Shown here: piece after piece, positions 62,238 through 64,000 of the stretch
Position numbering within the stretch: the stretch's first letter is position 1
Layout: each line of letters begins with the position of its first letter
Assembly: GCA_963805715.1 (NCBI GenBank)
Contig: CAWDVK010000015.1
Span: forward strand, 1-64,000
Reading direction: 5' to 3'
Origin: CAWDVK01 sp963805715
GTDB lineage: Bacteria; Actinomycetota; Actinomycetes; Streptosporangiales; Streptosporangiaceae
Length of the DNA: 64,000 nt
The notes under the pieces: generated by a model
Told to the model about the DNA's origin: nothing
Databases searched by the model: none
The model's input: only the letters and a program-made list of their open reading frames with translations
Position numbers and translations under genes: made by a program

Positions 62238-63605
62238 GTGGCAGAGTTCGCCGATCGGGCCGAGGTGCACGTGCGCGCCGGCGATGGCGGGCACGGCTGC
62301 GCCTCGGTCCACCGGGAGAAGTTCAAGCCGCTCGGCGGCCCGGACGGCGGCAATGGCGGCCGCGGCGGCGATGTCATCGTCGAGGTTGATCCGGGCGCCG
62401 TGACCCTGCTGGACTTTCACCGGCGCCCGCACCGGCGGGCCAGTAACGGCAAGCCCGGCGCGGGTTCTCATCGCAGCGGCGCGAACGGCACCGACGTGGT
62501 GCTGAAGGTGCCGGACGGCACCGTGGTCAGGGATGCCGGCGACGGCACCGTGCTCGCGGACCTGATCGGCGCCGGCACGCGGTTCGTCGCCGCCAGGGGC
62601 GGGCATGGCGGCCTGGGGAACGCGGCCCTGGCCTCGACCCGGCGCAAGGCCCCCGGCTTCGCGCTGCGCGGCGAGCCCGGCGCCGAGCTGCGGCTCCTGC
62701 TCGAGCTGAAGACCGTGGCCGACGCGGGCCTGGTCGGCTTCCCGAACGCCGGCAAGTCGTCGCTGATCGCCGCGATGTCGGCGGCCCGGCCCAAGATTGC
62801 CAATTACCCGTTCACCACGCTCGTCCCGCACCTGGGCGTCGTCGAGGCCGGCGAGGTGCAGTTCGTCATCGCCGACGTGCCCGGCCTGATTCCCGGCGCC
62901 AGCCAGGGCAAGGGCCTGGGCCTTGACTTCCTGCGGCACGTCGAGCGCTGCTCGGTGCTCGTGCACGTCCTGGACTGCGCCACCGAGGATCCTGGCCGGG
63001 ACCCGATCAGCGATCTTGACGCGATCGAGGCAGAGCTGGCGGCCTACGCCGAGGCGACCGGAGCCGACCTGCGGGACCGGCCGCGGATCGTGGCCCTGAA
63101 CAAGGTGGACGTGCCGGCCGCCCGCGACCTGGCCGGGCTGGTCCGGCCCGATCTGGAGGCACGGGGCCTGGATGTCTGCGAGGTCTCGGCCGCGACCCGG
63201 CAGGGGCTCAGGGATCTCGCCTACACCGTCGCGGCGGTGATCGCGCAGGCGCGCGCGGCCGCTCCGCCGCCGGAGCCGACCAGGCTGGTACTCCGGCCCG
63301 AGCCGGTGTCCGGGCCGGTCTTCGAGGTCGTGCGGCGGGGCGAGAACAGTTTTGCGATCCGGGGCGACAAGCCGCGGCGGTGGATCCTGCAGACGGACTT
63401 CAGCAACGAGGAGGCGGTGGGCTATCTCGCTGACCGGCTGGCCCGGCTGGGGATCGAGGAGGCCCTGGCCGCGGCAGGCGCGACCGCTGGCGCCGAGGTG
63501 CTGATCGGCGAGGAGGACAACGCTGTCGTCTTCGACTGGGACCCGGACGTCCCAGCCGGAGGCGCCTTCGGACCGCGCGGCACCGACTCGAGGCTGCAGC
63601 GGTAG
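62238..63605 (+). CDS. obg: GTPase ObgE/CgtA
   Basis: A 455-residue ribosome-assembly and stress GTPase. The Gly-rich Obg domain has KPLGGPDGGNGGRGGDV, G1 is GFPNAGKSS near residue 167, G3 is IADVPGLIPGA, G4 is ALNKVDV, and a C-terminal OCT domain is present (GPVFEVVRRGENSFAIRG). The GTG at 62238 matches the family N-terminus (AEFADRAEVHVRAGDGG). GGAAGGGCAGGA upstream is a suitable ribosome-binding site. Confidence 0.96.
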   Translation: MAEFADRAEVHVRAGDGGHGCASVHREKFKPLGGPDGGNGGRGGDVIVEVDPGAVTLLDFHRRPHRRASNGKPGAGSHRSGANGTDVVLKVPDGTVVRDAGDGTVLADLIGAGTRFVAARGGHGGLGNAALASTRRKAPGFALRGEPGAELRLLLELKTVADAGLVGFPNAGKSSLIAAMSAARPKIANYPFTTLVPHLGVVEAGEVQFVIADVPGLIPGASQGKGLGLDFLRHVERCSVLVHVLDCATEDPGRDPISDLDAIEAELAAYAEATGADLRDRPRIVALNKVDVPAARDLAGLVRPDLEARGLDVCEVSAATRQGLRDLAYTVAAVIAQARAAAPPPEPTRLVLRPEPVSGPVFEVVRRGENSFAIRGDKPRRWILQTDFSNEEAVGYLADRLARLGIEEALAAAGATAGAEVLIGEEDNAVVFDWDPDVPAGGAFGPRGTDSRLQR

Positions 63606-63657
63606 CCACGCCTGGCCCCGCCGCCCGGAGCCAGCGGGCGCCCGGCAAATAAAAAAT

Positions 63658-63684
63658 CGCGCTACCATTGGATAGCGCGTTTTT
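63658..63684. terminator. U-tract terminator after obg
   Basis: CGCGCTA and TAGCGCG flank an eight-base loop, with TTTTT directly after the stem and AAAAAA directly before it. It is a classical intrinsic terminator that could work in both directions, unusual in this high-G+C sequence. Confidence 0.88.
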
Positions 63685-63715
63685 GGAATAAAATACGTTT
63701 TTGGAAATAAAATAC
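63678..63715. repeat. AT-rich direct repeat upstream of the helicase gene
   Basis: CGTTTTTGGAATAAAATAC and CGTTTTTGGAAATAAAATAC follow each other and share the C at 63696. The first copy overlaps the U-tract of the terminator. Confidence 0.85.
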
Positions 63716-63732
63716 TGAGCATAAACCCTTAG

Positions 63733-63750
63733 TTATCACGGTAATGATAA
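63733..63750. promoter_or_regulatory. palindromic operator candidate upstream of the helicase gene
   Basis: TTATCA and TGATAA are separated by six bases, and the site ends four bases before the AAAGGA ribosome-binding site. It could bind a dimeric repressor. I see no match to the rifamycin-associated element known upstream of helR in Streptomyces. Confidence 0.4.
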
Positions 63751-63766
63751 TCGAAAGGAAGCCCGC

Positions 63767-64000
63767 TTGTCAAACGGGGAAATTGACCGTGAGCAGGAAT
63801 ACGTTTCCATGCTATACGGGCGGCTTGACGACCTGCGGGACCGCGCGGCCGGGCGGCTGGCCCAGACTTTGCGGCAGTCCGGCGGCACTCACCAGGCACG
63901 CACCGAGCGTGAGGCCTTCAGCGCGATGTACCGGCAGCAGGTGGCCCAGTTCGATGCCGCCGAGCACGGCCTGGTATTCGGCCGGCTCGAATTCGACGGG
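63767..64000 (+). CDS. HelD/HelR-type RNA polymerase-associated helicase, 5' end only
   Basis: The TTG at 63767 has AAAGGA seven bases upstream. The protein begins LSNGEIDREQEYVSMLYGRL, continues DDLRDRAAGRLAQTLRQSGG and ends, at the window edge, HGLVFGRLEFDG. This is the N-terminal coiled-coil arm pattern of actinobacterial HelD/HelR proteins, UvrD-like ATPases that remove or recycle stalled RNA polymerase and, in HelR, displace rifamycins. Only 78 codons are visible, so the helicase motifs lie outside and HelR cannot be separated from other HelD types. Confidence 0.75.
   Translation, partial: MSNGEIDREQEYVSMLYGRLDDLRDRAAGRLAQTLRQSGGTHQARTEREAFSAMYRQQVAQFDAAEHGLVFGRLEFDG

Noticed and set aside
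63640..63766. Rifamycin-associated element upstream of the helicase gene
   Set aside because: No GGGGCTTGC...GCAAGCCCC-type palindrome is present; only an unrelated TTATCA/TGATAA palindrome is seen.

Overview
The window is about 70-75% G+C with strong third-position G/C bias, GTG/TTG starts, dense GTGA/ATGA overlaps and the ribosomal/cell-wall order valS-folC-DUF4233-mreBCD-mrdA-rodA followed by radical-SAM, DUF2344, rne, rplU-rpmA-obg. This is an actinomycete chromosome. The full mreBCD set points to a mycelial, spore-forming lineage; a Streptosporangiales-like soil actinobacterium is my best guess, but the exact taxon is inference. The window holds no rRNA, tRNA, CRISPR array or intact mobile element.

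Layout. 1-8.4 kb: a mostly minus-strand carbohydrate block (HAD beta-phosphoglucomutase-like phosphatase, GH65 disaccharide phosphorylase, GH15 glucoamylase/trehalase-like enzyme) mixed with small hypotheticals, a CoA-binding protein, a DinB-fold protein and gene debris. 8.4-27.1 kb: a redox and sugar-oxidation region with a GMC oxidoreductase, cytochrome bd oxidase cydA/cydB, a cyclase-family hydrolase, a Zwf homologue, a type II NADH dehydrogenase, a DUF389 membrane protein, the cydDC exporter, a large LuxR-family ATPase regulator, a second Zwf homologue and a divergent gluconokinase. 27.1-33.6 kb: two stress-type membrane proteins (DUF7144, HdeD), then tig-clpP-clpP-clpX. 33.6-41.4 kb: a four-gene ABC operon (two very large FtsX/MacB-like permeases and two ATPases). 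41.6-53.6 kb: valS, folC, DUF4233 and the elongasome operon mreB-mreC-mreD-mrdA-rodA. 53.7-64 kb: TauE/SafE, the radical SAM/DUF2344 pair, rne, rplU, rpmA, obg, then an AT-rich island and the 5' end of a HelD/HelR-type RNA polymerase-associated helicase cut by the window edge.

How they work together. GH65 and the HAD mutase would turn a glucose disaccharide into glucose plus glucose phosphate. The two Zwf homologues, the gluconokinase and the NADH dehydrogenase/cytochrome bd genes could form an oxidation route that ends in the respiratory chain. The most notable observation is that both Zwf copies keep the catalytic Asp/His pair positions but lack lysines that bind the glucose-6-phosphate substrate in the well-studied enzyme, and the second copy is divergent from gluconokinase. 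Together these suggest that they may oxidise something other than glucose 6-phosphate. The second notable observation is a MreD with a roughly 300-residue basic, repeat-bearing tail.

Sequence quality. Five genes (cydB, the LuxR regulator, the second zwf, tig and one ABC ATPase) each need a single net one-base correction to be full length, while neighbouring essential genes are intact. Either the assembly carries indel errors or these genes are decaying. In-frame and intergenic tandem repeats of 10-36 bp are unusually common.
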